In this document: in pieces, positions 17,493 through 28,644 of the stretch
How the letters are laid out: each line of letters begins with the position of its first letter
Numbering within the stretch: position 1 is the first letter of the stretch
Origin: a marine bacterium B5-7
Lineage (GTDB): Bacteria; Pseudomonadota; Gammaproteobacteria; Arenicellales; CAJQKF01
Direction: 5' to 3'
Length of the DNA stretch: 60,689 bases
Assembly (NCBI GenBank): GCA_021604525.1
Contig: BQJD01000022.1
Span: 1 to 60,689 of the forward strand
Translations under genes and position numbers: made by a program
Notes under the pieces: generated by a model
Told to the model about the DNA's origin: nothing
The model's input: only the letters and a program-made list of their open reading frames with translations
The model's database searches: none

Positions 17493-18647
17493 CTAGGAAG
17501 TCAGCACAAGTGACGTGTTATGTCCACCAAACCCGCAGGAATTGGACATAATCGCACGTCGTTGTAGCATCGTTTCATCGCGCAGGATAACTTTCAGATC
17601 GTCAATCTGCGGGTCTTGCAATAGCATTCCATGCTGGACAGGCAATCCACCAAGGTCACCCTTGGCCAGAGCATAACAAATTGTCGCCTCCAAAGCGCCA
17701 GCGCCGGCGAGAGTATGCCCGGTCATTGGTTTTGTCGAGCTGACGGGCACCTTTGAACCTAGCACTCGTAGTACTGCCCAGGCCTCCATAACGTCATTGT
17801 GAGGTGTCGCTGTGCCGTGCATGTTGATATAGCCAATATTTTCTGGTGTACACATGGCCATGGACAATGCATCTTGCATTGCGGTGGCAATACCATTGCC
17901 TTGGGGATGGGGTGCGGAAAGATGCCAGGCATCCATCGACTCGCCATAGCCGGCAACTTCTACAACATTTTTCTTATCCGCCTGTCTACTGGATAGCACC
18001 AGTAACGCCCCGCCTTCGCCGAGATTAATTCCGTCACGATGCTGATCAAAGGGCTTGCAATAACCTTCAGACAACGCCTCGAGTGATGCAAACCCCTTGA
18101 CCGTCGTATCACACATTACGTCAGCCCCACCAACAATCGCCAAATCACACCAACCAAGCTCAAGCCAGCGCATCCCAAGGCCAATCGCACGCGCACCGGA
18201 AGTACACGCTGTCGATACGCCCGTGACCAGGCCACATGCATTTAGTTCTTTAGCAACAAAACGTGCAGGGGTACTGAGTCGCTGAAAACGGAAGTCATAT
18301 TCGGGGCCGAACTGGTGACCTGGCTTGCGAGACCCCTCGGCTTCCGCCATGCCACCCGCTGTCGATCCTATAACAACGGCAACCCGTTCAGGATCCACAG
18401 CCATGAGGCATCTGTCGATTTGCTGACGTTGCTGCGCAATCAACGCAAGCATCAGTTTCTCGGAACGACTGGCGCCCGCATGAATCGGCGAATGCTCCTC
18501 AAGCAGGGTATGATCGATTAGTCCACAAGTGTAGTCCGAATCGGCATTCATGACGTCGTGAGGCACACTCGTGCGCAAATGCCGGAGCATCTGCCAATAG
18601 TCGCCAAGGCAGGACAAAGCGCTCACACATTCAATTCTAACGGTCAC
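17493..18647 (-). CDS. apeR: Beta-ketoacyl-ACP synthase of the aryl polyene cluster (ApeR-like)
   Basis: 384-residue ketosynthase with active-site Cys148 in GVSTACTSG and both His motifs (NMHGTATPHND and MTGHTLAGAGA). It is the first gene of the leftward cluster. In E. coli ApeR acts beside the ApeO-ApeC pair, probably in early condensations. The start is GTG at 18647 with AGGA three bases upstream. The promoter for the first half of the cluster should lie in 18648-18770, but I see no strong match. Confidence 0.87.
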   Translation of the reverse strand: MTVRIECVSALSCLGDYWQMLRHLRTSVPHDVMNADSDYTCGLIDHTLLEEHSPIHAGASRSEKLMLALIAQQRQQIDRCLMAVDPERVAVVIGSTAGGMAEAEGSRKPGHQFGPEYDFRFQRLSTPARFVAKELNACGLVTGVSTACTSGARAIGLGMRWLELGWCDLAIVGGADVMCDTTVKGFASLEALSEGYCKPFDQHRDGINLGEGGALLVLSSRQADKKNVVEVAGYGESMDAWHLSAPHPQGNGIATAMQDALSMAMCTPENIGYINMHGTATPHNDVMEAWAVLRVLGSKVPVSSTKPMTGHTLAGAGALEATICYALAKGDLGGLPVQHGMLLQDPQIDDLKVILRDETMLQRRAIMSNSCGFGGHNTSLVLTS

Positions 18648-18770
18648 GATCCTGCCTAATCAGATGAGTTACGAATCAAAACCCATGAACACGTTCGAAC
18701 AATCGACCGATTGAGGAACCCCGATAGAGGTTTGACAGGTCGTACAATTTGATTGTGGTGGCGTATTTGC

Positions 18771-19205
18771 CTATTTCAGAATGACGACCGTTCCTTCCAG
18801 ATAAACCTTGGCGACCACGTTCCCAGCCCGGCAGGTATATTCAGTTGTACTACTGTCAACAGAGCCTGTGGTCACGCTCTTGATATTAATTACCGCGTTT
18901 CCGCCTTCCGATTGTGCCCGCTCCCAGAATGTTTTTATGGCAGAAAGAAATCCCCAGTCACAGGCTTCCTTTTCTGACTTCCCAAATGCATTTGTGGTAC
19001 GGCGTGTAGAATACATGCCGATATTGCGGGCGACCGCAGGATGAGGTTGATCGCCAAAATAAAATTTTACACCGGTAAGTGACGTCGCAGTCGAGGTATT
19101 CATTGGATCAACTATCGGAAATTTACGGGTATCGTCTCTTGCAATCGCCGGGTTGGTCATCGCAATACCTAACACAAGTATCGATGACAATATGTTTATG
19201 TGCAT
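18771..19205 (-). CDS. Conserved periplasmic protein (often mislabelled excinuclease ATPase subunit)
   Basis: 144 residues with a signal peptide (MHINILSSILVLGIAMTNPAIA). The mature part has KFYFGDQPHPAVA, TNAFGKSEKEACDW, ERAQSEGGNAVINIKS and a late Cys in EYTCRAG. I recognise this family from Pseudomonas and relatives, where it is wrongly named as an excinuclease subunit; it has no ATPase motif. The GGNAVINI strand and the paired cysteines resemble RcsF/YbjQ-type folds, so an envelope role is plausible. I prefer the ATG at 19205 to an upstream TTG at 19217. Confidence 0.75.
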   Translation of the reverse strand: MHINILSSILVLGIAMTNPAIARDDTRKFPIVDPMNTSTATSLTGVKFYFGDQPHPAVARNIGMYSTRRTTNAFGKSEKEACDWGFLSAIKTFWERAQSEGGNAVINIKSVTTGSVDSSTTEYTCRAGNVVAKVYLEGTVVILK

Positions 19206-19341
19206 TTTAAATTTCAATATTCTTCACTCTGTCCAGTATTTAACAAGAAATCATGTCCATATCCAGCAGCTTATAACACCAATCGCCATCGATTAACCAA
19301 GCTTGCATTCGATTTTCATCACGTAAAAATTGTCGTGAATA

Positions 19342-19755
19342 TTAACTGCCAAATAGCTTCCCGAGATTAGCAAAACCTGATTGGTAGATTCCTTCAATTA
19401 TTTTCATCGCATCGTTTTCAGGTGCGCCGCTTGCCTCAAAATGACCACTCCAGGTTGCCTTGCAGCCGCCCTTGCCGTCATCTTCCAGTTTTATGGTAGC
19501 CGAATAGTTCGCCACCGGTAGAGGCGAATCGACAATCGAATAGGTATAACTGTACTCATTATCGTCCTGCTTTTCGAGACGCTCAACTATTTCAGCGCCA
19601 CCGGCAAGCTTTAAACGTCGAATAGAACCACCCTCTTCCAACTCGCTTTTCTCAACTGCGGGGTGCCATTGGGGCAGCGCGTTGAATCCACCGATCAGTT
19701 CCCATACTTTCTCCGGAGACACCGGATAATTATTGGTTACAGTAACGTCTGACAT
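19342..19755 (-). CDS. SRPBCC-fold (START-like, polyketide cyclase/MxaD-type) protein
   Basis: 137 residues: VTNNYPVSPEKVWELIGGFNALPQWHPAVEKSELEEGG is the classic N-terminal strand-helix of SRPBCC proteins, ending with a long C-terminal helix (AMKIIEGIYQSGFANLGKLFG). Members bind hydrophobic ligands in a central cavity; the ligand here is unknown. No signal peptide. It is a separate unit upstream of the divergent proS. Confidence 0.8.
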   Translation of the reverse strand: MSDVTVTNNYPVSPEKVWELIGGFNALPQWHPAVEKSELEEGGSIRRLKLAGGAEIVERLEKQDDNEYSYTYSIVDSPLPVANYSATIKLEDDGKGGCKATWSGHFEASGAPENDAMKIIEGIYQSGFANLGKLFGS

Positions 19756-19969
19756 CGCATCTTCTCCTTTTGTTTTCTAACGCCGCGGTTATCATAGCGC
19801 ATTGACACACATATACGAGTTCGATCAACCCATTTTACGTTTCGGATTTCTCCCCAGACACGTCTGCAAACAGGACCAATAGCGGGAAAATCAGGGATTT
19901 TGGGGAGTGAAAATCATCAATACGTGTTAAACTGATTTATTAACTATGCACAGGAACTAACTGCCGTTT

Positions 19970-21700
19970 ATGGCTAAACACGTCATTAAAACGTCGAGGT
20001 TTCTCCTCGCGACATTAAAAGAAACACCCTCTGACGCGGAGATCCTATCTCACCAGTTAATGCTTCGCGCCGGCATGATCCGTCGTGTCGCTGCCGGTGT
20101 TTATAACTGGCTACCGCTCGGCCATCGAGTGCTGTCACGGGTAAAGAGTATTATCCGTGAGGAAATGAATGCATCCCTTGCACAAGAAGTATTGATGCCT
20201 GCAGTACAGCCGGCCGAGCTGTGGCAGGATTCCGGCCGCTGGGAAGATTACGGCCCCGAGCTGCTCCGATTCACTGATCGTCATGATCGAGATTTCTGTT
20301 TCGGACCGACGCACGAGGAAGTCGTCACAATCATAGCCCGGAACGAAATACGCAGTTATCGGCAGCTACCGATAAATCTCTATCAGGTTCAAACCAAATT
20401 TCGCGATGAGATACGTCCACGTTTCGGCATCATGCGTGGCCGCGAATTCATTATGAAAGACGCCTATTCATTCGACCTCGACCGCGAAGGAATGGAACAA
20501 TCTTACGAAGTCATGCGTGAGACCTATGTGCGTATATTCAGCCGACTCGGACTTGATGCACGAGCAGTACGTGCAGACTCCGGTGCTATCGGTGGCAGTT
20601 TCTCGCATGAATTCCATGTGCTTGCGGATTCCGGTGAAGATGGTATCGCCTTGTGCGACGAGGTTCAGTTCGCCGCCAATGTGGAAACTATCGATCTGGC
20701 GCCGCCAACGAACGACCGGGATGATCCGAATCAATCTTTGAAAGAAGTCCATACACCCGCTGTACACACCATAGATGACCTATGTGCATTCTTGAATATA
20801 CAGCCACAACAAACCGTTAAAACACTAGTGTTTGATGGTATCGATGCCCCGATTGCCATCGTACTTCGAGGCGATCACGAGCTGAATGCCGTCAAGGCGG
20901 AACGAATAGACGGCATTGCCAAACCTATCAGAATGACCAGTAGCGCAACTATAGAACAGATATGTGGCACAGAGCCCGGCTCCATCGGCCCGAAAGATCT
21001 GACAATCCGGGTAATCGCCGACCAGGACGCAGCACTTCTTTCCGATTTTGTTTGTGGCGCAAACCGTGCCGAATATCATCTTACCGGCGTCAACTGGGGC
21101 CGTGATATCGACGAACCGGAAGTCATGGACCTGCGTAAAGCCATAGACGGGGATCCATGTCCGGATGCACCGAAGGAAAGCATTACTGTTCGCCGTGGAA
21201 TTGAAGTCGGGCATATATTTCAACTGGGCACCAAGTACAGTAAAGCGCTGGAAGCCACCTGTCTGGATGAAACAGGCCGTGCCCAGCCAATGTACATGGG
21301 TTGCTACGGAATCGGTGTAACTCGTGTTGTCGCCGCGGCTATTGAACAGCACAACGACACCCACGGGATCATGTGGCCTGACAGCATCGCACCTTTCGAC
21401 GTATGCATCGTACCTATCGGTTATCAAAAATCAGATAGTGTGCGTAGTGCCGCTGACGACCTTGGTGATACACTGGTAGAGGCCGGTTTTGAAGTTCTGC
21501 TCGACGATCGTAATGAACGCCCCGGCGTGATGTTTGCGGAAATGGATCTAATCGGAATTCCACACCGCTTCGTTGTTGGGCAACGTGGGCTCGAAAAAGG
21601 TGTGATCGAATATCGCAATCGACGCAGCAGCGACAGCAGCGACATAGCACAATCGGACATTGGTGAATTTATCGCCAGCCTGTCCCTTAGTCGCGACTGA
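19970..21700 (+). CDS. proS: Prolyl-tRNA synthetase (bacterial type)
   Basis: 576 residues, the normal length for the bacterial form. Class II motifs are seen in order: the N-terminal LATLKETPSDAE, motif 2 region around FRDEIRPRFGIMRGREFIMKD, a YbaK-like editing insertion (about 240-380), motif 3 MGCYGIGVTRVVAAA, and a C-terminal anticodon-binding domain (about 470-576). It charges tRNA-Pro in the cytoplasm. It is divergent from the SRPBCC gene with 214 bases between; a transglycosylase gene follows 18 bases later. Confidence 0.97.
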   Translation: MAKHVIKTSRFLLATLKETPSDAEILSHQLMLRAGMIRRVAAGVYNWLPLGHRVLSRVKSIIREEMNASLAQEVLMPAVQPAELWQDSGRWEDYGPELLRFTDRHDRDFCFGPTHEEVVTIIARNEIRSYRQLPINLYQVQTKFRDEIRPRFGIMRGREFIMKDAYSFDLDREGMEQSYEVMRETYVRIFSRLGLDARAVRADSGAIGGSFSHEFHVLADSGEDGIALCDEVQFAANVETIDLAPPTNDRDDPNQSLKEVHTPAVHTIDDLCAFLNIQPQQTVKTLVFDGIDAPIAIVLRGDHELNAVKAERIDGIAKPIRMTSSATIEQICGTEPGSIGPKDLTIRVIADQDAALLSDFVCGANRAEYHLTGVNWGRDIDEPEVMDLRKAIDGDPCPDAPKESITVRRGIEVGHIFQLGTKYSKALEATCLDETGRAQPMYMGCYGIGVTRVVAAAIEQHNDTHGIMWPDSIAPFDVCIVPIGYQKSDSVRSAADDLGDTLVEAGFEVLLDDRNERPGVMFAEMDLIGIPHRFVVGQRGLEKGVIEYRNRRSSDSSDIAQSDIGEFIASLSLSRD

Positions 21701-21718
21701 TCAGGCGAGGAATAACAG

Positions 21719-22282
21719 ATGCGGCAAACAAGAAGAAAAATTCTTTTTTGCGCAACAATACTGTTGTCCGCACCACTTCGTACAATCGCATCGGCAGACG
21801 CCTTGTCTCTGGCTCTATATCAGTCTGCACGGGATGCGGACAGCTTCGACTCCGAAACCGAAGCCCTTGCCTGGCTAAACAAGATGTCCAGGCGATTGCG
21901 ATTTCAGATTCGTGATCCATTCTATCGCTGCGAACTATTACGGCTGATACATCGCGAGGCAACCCGGGCAGGTCTTGCCCCAGAGTTGGTTATGGGCGTA
22001 ATTCAGGTGGAAAGCTCGTTTAATCGATTTGCGGTATCCGACCGGGGAGCACGAGGATTAATGCAGTTGATGCCATTCTGGATGAAGGAAATCGGTTTAC
22101 CCAATGATGACCTGTTCAATCCCGCAATCAATCTCCGCTACGGTTGTCTGGTGTTGCGTGACTACTTAAAACGCTCCCATGGCAACGTCGATCAGGCTTT
22201 AAGCATGTACCACGGCTCGTTAACCAATCGGCAATACGCCAACCGTGTTCGAAGTGCGATGCAATCATTTACCGTAAGCTGA
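21719..22282 (+). CDS. Lytic transglycosylase, SLT domain
   Basis: 187 residues with a signal sequence (about 1-27) and a C-terminal SLT domain: catalytic Glu98 in IQVESSFNRFAVSDRGARGLMQLMP, then NLRYGC and ALSMYHGS. It should cleave peptidoglycan glycan strands in the periplasm. A good ribosome binding site (GAGGA) precedes the ATG. It probably shares a transcript with proS. Confidence 0.9.
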   Translation: MRQTRRKILFCATILLSAPLRTIASADALSLALYQSARDADSFDSETEALAWLNKMSRRLRFQIRDPFYRCELLRLIHREATRAGLAPELVMGVIQVESSFNRFAVSDRGARGLMQLMPFWMKEIGLPNDDLFNPAINLRYGCLVLRDYLKRSHGNVDQALSMYHGSLTNRQYANRVRSAMQSFTVS

Positions 22283-22296
22283 ATCCATATTTCCTT

Positions 22297-22563
22297 TCAG
22301 CGAATCTCGAACCCTTTCGGGCATTCCATCTCTACAATATGACTTTCTACCTTATCAACCCTTGCCGATGGCGGACCACTGTTCAGCCAGAACCGTAGCT
22401 GGCGGATATCTGCCTCGTCACCACAGGCACATACCTCAACACTACCGTCTTTGAGATTGCAACACCAACCATCGAGTCCAAGTTCATCTGCGACATCCAT
22501 GGTTGATTGCCGAAAGAAAACGCCCTGTACTCTGCCGGTTATCAGGAATCGCTTACAAATCAA
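22297..22563 (-). CDS. Acylphosphatase
   Basis: 88 residues, normal length. The catalytic Arg18 is in GRVQGVFFR and Asn36 in CNLKDGSVEV. It hydrolyses acyl phosphates in the cytoplasm. The start codon is TTG, sharing bases with the stop of the adaptor gene (TTGA), so translation is coupled. Its presence at the end of an envelope operon is odd and may be incidental. Confidence 0.87.
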   Translation of the reverse strand: MICKRFLITGRVQGVFFRQSTMDVADELGLDGWCCNLKDGSVEVCACGDEADIRQLRFWLNSGPPSARVDKVESHIVEMECPKGFEIR

Positions 22564-23348
22564 GGCAGCTCAACCTCAACTTCCATACCGGGCACCCACC
22601 ATTCATTATCCGAATCGAAGAACACACCAACACGCCAGGATTGATCATTAGCCAACTCGTGATAACCAATCAATCCAATCCTGGCAGCGATACTTTCACT
22701 ACCTGAAATCACACGGGCATCACCACCAATTTGTAACGACCTGCGAACCTGTGGATCAATCTCAATAATCGCCGAGTATTTGTCCCGCTCGGCAATACGG
22801 GCAATCACAGGCGCATCGTCTACCGCATTAACATACTCTCCATGCCTACCAACAACATTAAGCACCACTCCATCAAACGGCGCTTCAATTCGGGCGAGGT
22901 TGGCACGATTCTGCGCCTTGAGAAAATCGATCTCAGCAGCTTTATTGTGAGCACGGGCGCGCTCGAGTGCCAACCGTTCGCGATCGAATTCGACTAATGC
23001 CAATGAGCCTTCATCAAACAGGATTTGTTCTCTTTCGAATTTTTTCTCGGCATCATCCAGTTCATCTTTGGATAACTGATAGCGATGAGTGACTTGCGAT
23101 AGCACTGCCTTGTAAGTGGATTCATCGATGGTGGATAACACCGTGTCTTTGCTGAACTCCATCCCGGCAACTAGTGGTAACTGTTCTAATCTGCCACTCA
23201 CGCCGGCTCGAATCTCAACGATATTTCGCCACTCAAGTTGACCTTTGACGGAAGCAGCCTGAACTGGCATCGTCAGTGTCAACGATGTCACGCAAATAGT
23301 GGAGCATAGCCATCGCAAAATACCTGGGCTAAATACAGCATGGGCCAT
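22560..23348 (-). CDS. Periplasmic adaptor (membrane fusion) protein
   Basis: 262 residues: signal peptide (about 1-31), first lipoyl half (EIRAGVSGRLEQLPLVAGMEFSKDTVL), a helical hairpin (about 75-140), second lipoyl half (ARIEAPFDGVVLNVVGRHGEYVN) and a short beta-barrel. It should connect an inner-membrane transporter to a TolC channel. No pump gene follows. It overlaps the TolC-like gene (TAATG). Confidence 0.85.
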   Translation of the reverse strand: MAHAVFSPGILRWLCSTICVTSLTLTMPVQAASVKGQLEWRNIVEIRAGVSGRLEQLPLVAGMEFSKDTVLSTIDESTYKAVLSQVTHRYQLSKDELDDAEKKFEREQILFDEGSLALVEFDRERLALERARAHNKAAEIDFLKAQNRANLARIEAPFDGVVLNVVGRHGEYVNAVDDAPVIARIAERDKYSAIIEIDPQVRRSLQIGGDARVISGSESIAARIGLIGYHELANDQSWRVGVFFDSDNEWWVPGMEVEVELP

Positions 23349-24676
23349 TATCGAGTCTCCTCACGGGAAAATATGACAGGTGCTATTCCTCGCATAGCGT
23401 CAATTCGGGCCCAGGTAATCGCACGTTCAGTCAGCACACGCGCTGTGCGCCAGGTTGCCTCGGCCTGCCGTGCCTGGGAGTCACCCAGGTCAGCTCGTAC
23501 TTCAAGCTGATAGAGGGTTCGACTTCGATCAAGATATAGATCACGGTAGGTTTCATTAACTGCCGCCGCCTCAGCTTCAAAATTTAGCTCATCAAGTCGC
23601 TGAAGCAACTCCAGCAATTGCTCGCGAAGCTCGTATTCGAGACCATGAATATCCGCCTGAATTTTAGCCTGTTCGGCCATCGCTTCAGCAATTCGCGCAT
23701 CATGCGCTGAATCACCACCTAACGGTACCAACAGCCGTAAACCGGCGACATAGGCATCACGATTGCCCCGCTCGAAACTCCATTCATTTGCTTCAAATTC
23801 AACCGACAACTCCGGACGCCGGGCTAGTTGATATTGGCGTACCGTATCTTCAGCAGCTACGAGGAGGAGCCGTCCGGACACAATTAGCGGGTTTTTCTCA
23901 AGTACCTCATCAAGAAGTTCATCGTAGTCAGGTACCGGGCGATTGTATTCATCAAGCGGTGAAAAATGCACATTATTGATAACATCGTTGGGGCGCCCCA
24001 TCGACAATGCCAGCAATCGACGGGCATGACGCTGGCGATTCGCACTGGCCATACGTACAACCCGTCGATTGCGAAATACACTTTCGAGTTCGAGTTCATC
24101 AATCCGGGAACGTTCCTCAAATCTTTCACGACGTTCGCGTACTTGGTCGTAACGAAGAAATGCCAGAGTCATATCTTCATCGTCGACAAAGAATCTCTGA
24201 TCCGCAAGATAGACATCAAAAAATTTTTCCATGATATCTAAATCGTGTGCGCGTCGCTGATAATCGAGGATATACCGGACCGACTCCGCCCGACTTTGCT
24301 CCGAATCTATCGCAGCGCGACTTCTGCCAAAATCCAAAAGCAGTTTGTGTACAAAGATGGATGCGCGACTGTCATCACGGAAATAGTGTCCTGGTTCCAG
24401 GATCTTGTCTACTGTACGCGCATCCAGATCGAGATAGGCATTCCAATCGAAGCGCCCCTCGGCAAGACTGACACGGGATTCAGCCAAAGACAGGTCGGCT
24501 AGCACCCGTTCAATACGGGGATGGTCATCACGAGAGAGATTTATCGCGTCGACCAGAGTCAAGGGATCCGGCAAAGGGGTCTGTAAATTGTCAACTTCAG
24601 TTGGGTCACTCTGCTGCGCGAGTGCGGTAGCGGCGGCGAGAGATAACAGCATCGCGACGATGACACGTGCAGCCAA
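23348..24676 (-). CDS. TolC-family outer-membrane channel protein
   Basis: 442 residues with a signal peptide ending near ALAQQ and long heptad-rich helices typical of TolC (for example residues 65-110 and 330-420). The family NPL motif is present as EKNPLIVSGRL. It should form the outer-membrane channel for the adaptor encoded downstream. The start is TTG at 24676; an internal ATG would remove the charged part of the signal peptide. Confidence 0.82.
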   Translation of the reverse strand: MAARVIVAMLLSLAAATALAQQSDPTEVDNLQTPLPDPLTLVDAINLSRDDHPRIERVLADLSLAESRVSLAEGRFDWNAYLDLDARTVDKILEPGHYFRDDSRASIFVHKLLLDFGRSRAAIDSEQSRAESVRYILDYQRRAHDLDIMEKFFDVYLADQRFFVDDEDMTLAFLRYDQVRERRERFEERSRIDELELESVFRNRRVVRMASANRQRHARRLLALSMGRPNDVINNVHFSPLDEYNRPVPDYDELLDEVLEKNPLIVSGRLLLVAAEDTVRQYQLARRPELSVEFEANEWSFERGNRDAYVAGLRLLVPLGGDSAHDARIAEAMAEQAKIQADIHGLEYELREQLLELLQRLDELNFEAEAAAVNETYRDLYLDRSRTLYQLEVRADLGDSQARQAEATWRTARVLTERAITWARIDAMRGIAPVIFSREETR

Positions 24677-24690
24677 CTTTAAACACCCGT

Positions 24691-25230
24691 TCAGGAAGAT
24701 TGCTTCTGACGCTTATAGACGTTGAAGCGTTCGTCTTTATAGTGACCGTCTACTACAAACGTGGATAGTAATAAAAACTCATCAATATCTTTCACTGCAC
24801 CGGTATAGCGCGTTAACAAATTACCTTGCGTATCGAAGAATACAAATACTGGCGTTGCGCGTATTCGGTTGTACTTGAGCGCGAAGTCTTTCTCAATAAT
24901 TTCCGCACCGTCAAATCCGGTTATCAACGTCTCGCCTTCGGTATTCAGGCTGATTATACGAAAATATTGGTGATATCTGTCTTGCACCCGTGCACGATTG
25001 AGTACCGTTTCCTTCATCCGCTTGCACCACGGGCAATCATCGGTTTCAAACATGAGTAAAACACCGATTTTACCCTCGTCTTGCGCTTGTGCCGCTTCTT
25101 CGCTCAGATCACCAAATGTTTCATCAAAAAATTCCGAGGCATTTCGTATCTCTTCTGCAATCACAGAATTTGTTGACATAGATGTCAGCAATAACAGTGT
25201 CAAACCAATATGTTTAAATCTGTATTTCAT
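24691..25230 (-). CDS. Periplasmic thioredoxin-fold protein with CPWC
   Basis: 179 residues. Signal peptide (about 1-25), then a thioredoxin-like fold with redox motif CPWC at Cys66-Cys69 and a cis-Pro region RATPVFVFFD. It resembles SoxW/thioredoxin-like proteins that reduce or protect thiols in the periplasm. A strong ribosome binding site (AGGAGG) precedes it. It is the first gene of the TolC-adaptor-acylphosphatase operon. Confidence 0.83.
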   Translation of the reverse strand: MKYRFKHIGLTLLLLTSMSTNSVIAEEIRNASEFFDETFGDLSEEAAQAQDEGKIGVLLMFETDDCPWCKRMKETVLNRARVQDRYHQYFRIISLNTEGETLITGFDGAEIIEKDFALKYNRIRATPVFVFFDTQGNLLTRYTGAVKDIDEFLLLSTFVVDGHYKDERFNVYKRQKQSS

Positions 25231-25316
25231 ATCAACCTCCTGGTTGAATGAGAACGGTAACGTGAAATTGTTTTTCGTGTATACCGTTGTCTCAGAATTT
25301 TGAGACTTACTACGAC

Positions 25317-26150
25317 TTACCGGGTTGTCGATGCATCTTCGTCGGTCTTCGCTGCTTCAAGACGCGCCGCATAGTGAGCGCCAATGAGAATGACAAGCCA
25401 GGAAATATATATCCACACTAAAAATATCGGGATAACCCCGAGTGTGCCGTAAATAACTTCATAACTGTTGAATTCGCTAACGTACAAAGAAAATCCGATT
25501 TTCGCAATCTCGAATAATATTGCAGCGATAACTGCGCCAATCAACGCATTGACGAAGCGTGTTCGGCAATTAGGTACCAGATAATACAACACAACAAATG
25601 TGGCGACCTCCAGCAGAAATGGCAATGGGGGTATAAGGTAATTCAGCGCCCACGAAGTGCTTTCAATCGAGGTATTCAGAAATGCATTGGTTAGCAAACT
25701 GGATGAGAATGCCAGGCTGGCGACGATGAGGATCGGCCCTAAAGTCACCAATGTCCAGTAAATCATCAAACGTTGACCAGTCGACCGACCTCTATGAACT
25801 TTCCAGATACGATTCATCGCATCCTCAATGGTCGCCAACAGTAAAACGGCTGTCAATAAAAGCACTACCAGTCCGATCGCCGTCAGTTGTCCTGCCTGTG
25901 AGCTGAATTCCTGAAGATAGTCGCTGACAACCTGGCCGGACGCCGGTACAAAGTTTTGAAAAATAAACTGTTCGATAAGCTCCGTCCATTCATCAAACAC
26001 AGGAAACAATGACAGTGTGGAGAAAACGACCGTAATCAACGGAACGAGCGCAATCAGGGTCGTGTAAGCCAGTGATGCAGATAACTGGAAAATATCGCCA
26101 CCAAAATTTGGTCGCAGAAATTCAATAATTTTTCGACGGTGCCAAAACAT
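25317..26150 (-). CDS. YihY/BrkB-family inner-membrane protein
   Basis: 277 residues with six predicted membrane segments. Family motifs include ASLAYTTLIALVPLITVVFS near the start, ALLLATIEDAMNRIW, and YGTLGVIPIFLVWIYISWLVIL near the end. Members were once called RNase BN; that is wrong and their role is uncertain. The upstream LysM gene ends at a terminator, so this gene has its own promoter between. Confidence 0.9.
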   Translation of the reverse strand: MFWHRRKIIEFLRPNFGGDIFQLSASLAYTTLIALVPLITVVFSTLSLFPVFDEWTELIEQFIFQNFVPASGQVVSDYLQEFSSQAGQLTAIGLVVLLLTAVLLLATIEDAMNRIWKVHRGRSTGQRLMIYWTLVTLGPILIVASLAFSSSLLTNAFLNTSIESTSWALNYLIPPLPFLLEVATFVVLYYLVPNCRTRFVNALIGAVIAAILFEIAKIGFSLYVSEFNSYEVIYGTLGVIPIFLVWIYISWLVILIGAHYAARLEAAKTDEDASTTR

Positions 26151-26171
26151 ATAAACGGTGTAAGCGGGTAT

Positions 26172-26199
26172 AAAAAAGCCCCGCCATAGCGGGGCTTTT
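26172..26199 (-). terminator. Rho-independent terminator after the LysM lipoprotein gene
   Basis: Stem GCCCCGC (26178-26184) / GCGGGGC (26189-26195), loop CATA, flanked by A and T runs. On the minus strand it ends in six T residues, 26 bases after the stop of the gene ending at 26225. The symmetry would let it work on the plus strand too. Confidence 0.9.
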
Positions 26200-26224
26200 C
26201 GTCGCGCCTGAATGGCCGACTGCG

Positions 26225-26680
26225 TCAGTTAGAGTTTGACAAGTAGTCGAGATCCGATGCTTCCGTCGGGCCGAGAGACCAGGCACCGCGCATCTTGGCA
26301 TGCTGAATCGCCTGTTGGACTTGCGCATCTGTCATATCGCGCTGGATTTTGAGTTCCTGCCCCGGATAGATCAGGTCAGCATCTTCAATCTGGTCGCGAT
26401 TGTGCTTGAAAATAAGCGGCCACTGATATGGATCGTTGTATACCTGACTGTATCCTGAAATACCCCACAAATGTTCACCGGCAACTACAACGTGGATATC
26501 ATCTTTCGGCGCCATGGTCTCAGGTGCCGCGACGGCCGGAGCGGGTGCTGGAGCCGGAGCGGGTGCCGGCGCTGCTTCCGCAGTTGCCGGAGCCTGTTTG
26601 GCACTGGCACAGCCAGCCAGCAGTACTGCAGAGATAATTCCCGCACTGATAGCCTTGTACACACCGTTAAATTCTTTCAT
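26225..26680 (-). CDS. LysM-domain lipoprotein with Ala-Pro linker
   Basis: 151 residues. A lipobox (LLAGC near residues 20-24) marks an envelope lipoprotein. An Ala-Pro repeat (about 36-50) forms an extended spacer, followed by a LysM domain (about 60-113; IHVVVAGEHLWGISG ... PLIFKHNRDQI). It should bind peptidoglycan from a membrane anchor. The C-terminal tail is short and ends DLDYLSNSN. It is a single-gene unit closed by a terminator. Confidence 0.87.
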   Translation of the reverse strand: MKEFNGVYKAISAGIISAVLLAGCASAKQAPATAEAAPAPAPAPAPAPAVAAPETMAPKDDIHVVVAGEHLWGISGYSQVYNDPYQWPLIFKHNRDQIEDADLIYPGQELKIQRDMTDAQVQQAIQHAKMRGAWSLGPTEASDLDYLSNSN

Positions 26681-26904
26681 TTGTCACTAACCTCCACTCA
26701 GGTCTATATTTTGATTGGTCTCCGGCCACTAGTATATTGAAAAGCAGTAGAATAAAAAAGGGTTAACTACCAATAATTTAAATGGGTATATTTCATTAAA
26801 TATGTTAGATCGGTCGAAAAGGATGCCTTAAATTCAACCGCCTTGCATCGTGCCAGACTAATGATGATATTCGCCCAACTCACCTACTGGACAATAAAGT
26901 ACCC

Positions 26905-28530
<1,626 letters not shown>

Positions 28531-28644
28531 GTGATGACTCTACACTGAGATATCGACAATTGCGGATTCAGGATCAGTACGCTCTTGAATCGGTAGAGAG
28601 CTATCATGGGCATTTATCCGGACTCCATGGTCAGCGCACCCCAC

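Noticed and set aside
18771-19205. Excinuclease subunit name for this protein family
   Set aside because: No ATP-binding or zinc motif of UvrA is present and the protein has a signal peptide.
25317-26150. Ribonuclease BN function
   Set aside because: The family name came from an old mapping error; the protein is a six-helix membrane protein with no nuclease motif.
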